A stretch of 64,000 bases of DNA from Symbiodinium kawagutii (taxonomy: Eukaryota; Sar; Dinophyceae; Suessiales; Symbiodiniaceae), in the NCBI GenBank assembly GCA_009767595.1, contig VSDK01027300.1, forward strand, positions 162,312 to 226,311, given 5' to 3'. The notes under the pieces were generated by a model that did not search any database, was not told where the DNA came from, and worked only from the letters and a program-made list of their open reading frames with translations. Positions 62,021 to 64,000 of this stretch are shown here, piece by piece; the first letter of the stretch is position 1, and every line of letters begins with the position of its first letter. The position numbers and the translations under genes were made by a program.

Positions 62021-63394
62021 GTGGGGAGGGTCAGTCTGAGCTGCCCAGCCAACTGTGGGGCAAACCATGGTGTTTGCAGATGAACCAACAACTTTGCATG
62101 TACAAATGGCTAGGTGTATCCATAAACATAAATCAATATATCATAAACCAGGGATAGAGATGCAGTGTATATCATTTTATGTATAGGGATAGGTGTATAG
62201 GCACACATTTGTATACAGACTGATCGATCTATGAGTGTAAAACGATATGCACAGGCATCCACGAGTGTCATGAACCAGCAGGTGGTATTGCTGGAGACGT
62301 TACCAACAATCACAACATGCTAAAAAGTTAATGGTTTGTGACTGTGGTAACAGTGACCTGGGAATGATTTGTGTTGATACACTAGTTGAGAGCACTTGAC
62401 TGCTACTGGTGTACCAACAATAAACATTTGAACTACTATCAACTCAATACTAGCTGTGAAGAACCAACAATCACAACTAGTGATTCACTTTGGTTCTTGC
62501 TGTTGTTATCGTTGTTCGCACAGGCGCCCAAAAACGGTGGCATGGGAGATAGAACTGGCCGAAGGGTCGTTGATCATTTTCTTCTGGATTATGAGTGTTT
62601 GAAACCTCCAGTCAGACGAAGAAAAGGTGCTCATGAATTGTTTGACAAGGGAGTTATTTATGTTTGGGTGTTTTCTGAAACGGCATGACCCCAATTTGTT
62701 TGTTGACCTGCTAGAAATCATGTTTTTTCTTTTAAATAGGATTTAGGGATACTGCCCTTCCAGGAAACAAGATGCATGTATATTGTTTTGATCAATCGTT
62801 AATAATGGCGATATAACACGATTATACTTCAAACATGATTATACATATGTATATATTTTTATTCATGATTTCATGTTGTATGCATTATATGGTCAGACAT
62901 GACCTCTGAATTTTCGTCACATTCTAGTTGCTTGTGGTGGATTGTCCGTTGTCCAAGCGATTGAGAAGGACCTCACGATGGCGCGATTGCAGAGAGTTGC
63001 AACAGAAGTGGCGTGAGATACTGTGACCCTATGGTCGTGGGTCAATATTGAACATCTGAAAAGGGGTAGATGAACATCCCAACAAAGACCAGTTTAGACA
63101 TTTAGGTGATGTTTAGTTGGGGATATCGCTGTGGTATGGATACATCAACCAATAAACAAGTTCTTGTGTTCGCATTATAGAGTGATGATTGTTGCAACCT
63201 ACCACTATCGGGTAAACGAACCTGGAAGTGGAAGATCCACCATTGACAAATGATTCTTCACCTGTTGAAACATGATGAATTGTAACTTCCAGGTTATTTA
63301 GTTTTCGAAAGAGTAATAAACAACTATGGTACCGGTAACCATGAAACAAAATTTGGTAACTATTAAAGGCAAACCTTCAAAACAAAATCCACTT
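62021..63394. other. Downstream of last resolved aldo/keto reductase exon
   Basis: AT-rich with two GC-richer patches, 62.52-62.57 kb and 62.96-63.02 kb, both preceded by AG acceptors (GCACAG and TCCAAG). Neither gives a clear continuation of the reductase. One family B element lies at 63207-63312. Confidence 0.4.
63207..63312. repeat. Family B palindromic element
   Basis: CGGGTAAACGAACCTGGAAG at the left and AACTTCCAGGTTATTTAGTT at the right. Confidence 0.6.
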
Positions 63395-63932
63395 GACCAA
63401 TAGTAGCTATGAAACAGTTATGAAAGCTATCAAACAACTATGTTAGCTATTAAACAGCTATTAGTAGCTATCAAACAACTACGGTAGCCTTGTGCTGACT
63501 GGCAAATTTAAAAACAACTATGGTAGCTATCAAACAACTATGGTGGCTATTAAACAGCTAATAACCATGGCAAACCTTCAAAACAAAATCCACTTGACCA
63601 ATAGTAGCTATGAAACAGTTATGGTAGCTATCAAACAACTATGGTAGCTATCAAACAGCTATAGTAGCTATCAAACAACTATGCTAGCTACTAAACAGCT
63701 GTAGTAGCTATCAAAAAACTACGGTAGCCTTGTGCTGACTTGCAAATTTAAAAAACAACTATGGTAGCTATCAAACAACTATGGTGGATATTAAACAACT
63801 ATTAACTATGACAAACCTTCAAAACAAAATCCTTTTGACCAATGGTCAATAGTGGCTATTAAACAACTATGGTAGCTATCAAACAACTATGGTAGCTATT
63901 CAACAGCTATAGTAGCTATCAAACAACTATGG
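63395..63932. repeat. 20-bp tandem repeat array with higher-order structure
   Basis: Units of CAAACAACTATGGTAGCTAT and variants. The longer strings AAACCTTCAAAACAAAATCC and GGTAGCCTTGTGCTGACT recur at intervals of about 200-240 bp, so a larger block has been duplicated. Confidence 0.9.
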
Positions 63933-64000
63933 TAACCCCAATAAACACAATCCTTTTGCCCAAGCAATCCTACTTGTGCTGGCTGTGCTGCTACGAGGCC

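Overview
This window looks like nuclear DNA of a peridinin dinoflagellate, most likely a relative of Symbiodinium. Reasons seen in the sequence: a plastid-type GAPDH with a bipartite, twice-hydrophobic presequence; short GC-rich exons in long AT-rich introns; intron donors that are GT, GC or GA but always end in AG, usually before a G; an ankyrin-repeat family with FVSHQW and RGWCRLE motifs; and every well supported gene on the + strand. The species is inference.

Layout. From about 0.95 to 15.4 kb there are exons of a WW-domain protein resembling the spliceosomal protein WBP4/FBP21. Its WW domain is split by a 4.5 kb GC-AG intron, and the complete two-exon plastid GAPDH gene (10733-13430) lies inside that intron on the same strand. 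From 16.9 to 25.2 kb phase-compatible exons of an unrecognised gene end in a basic C-terminus; an intronless gene for a FNIP/leucine-rich-type repeat protein (18190-20166) sits among them. A 216-bp tandem repeat lies at 7.1-7.9 kb. Between 26.7 and 28.2 kb is a transposon-like unit with terminal inverted repeats and a large internal A/T hairpin.

From 29.9 to 34.7 kb there are exons of an RRM-type protein and of a basic Ser/Arg-rich C-terminus; from 37.3 to 38.5 kb two exons of unknown identity; at 38.6-40.9 kb the start of an OTU-type cysteine protease. From 44.69 to 46.08 kb is a duplicated 5' fragment of an aldo/keto reductase gene, followed by an 8-bp minisatellite and a frame-broken ankyrin remnant. 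An ankyrin-repeat gene with the FVSHQW domain occupies 49.85-52.95 kb. The full aldo/keto reductase gene starts at 55.35 kb and can be followed through seven exons to 62.02 kb, including a 25-nt microexon; it probably runs out of the window. The right end carries a 20-bp repeat array.

Three families of short palindromic elements (about 85-120 bp) are scattered through the introns and intergenic DNA. At least one intron (9688-9945) is built of such elements and is flanked by an 11-bp direct repeat that supplies both splice sites, which suggests that these elements make introns. The genes are not a functional operon: they cover carbon metabolism in the plastid, redox metabolism, RNA processing, ubiquitin removal and repeat-based protein binding, and share only orientation and intron style.
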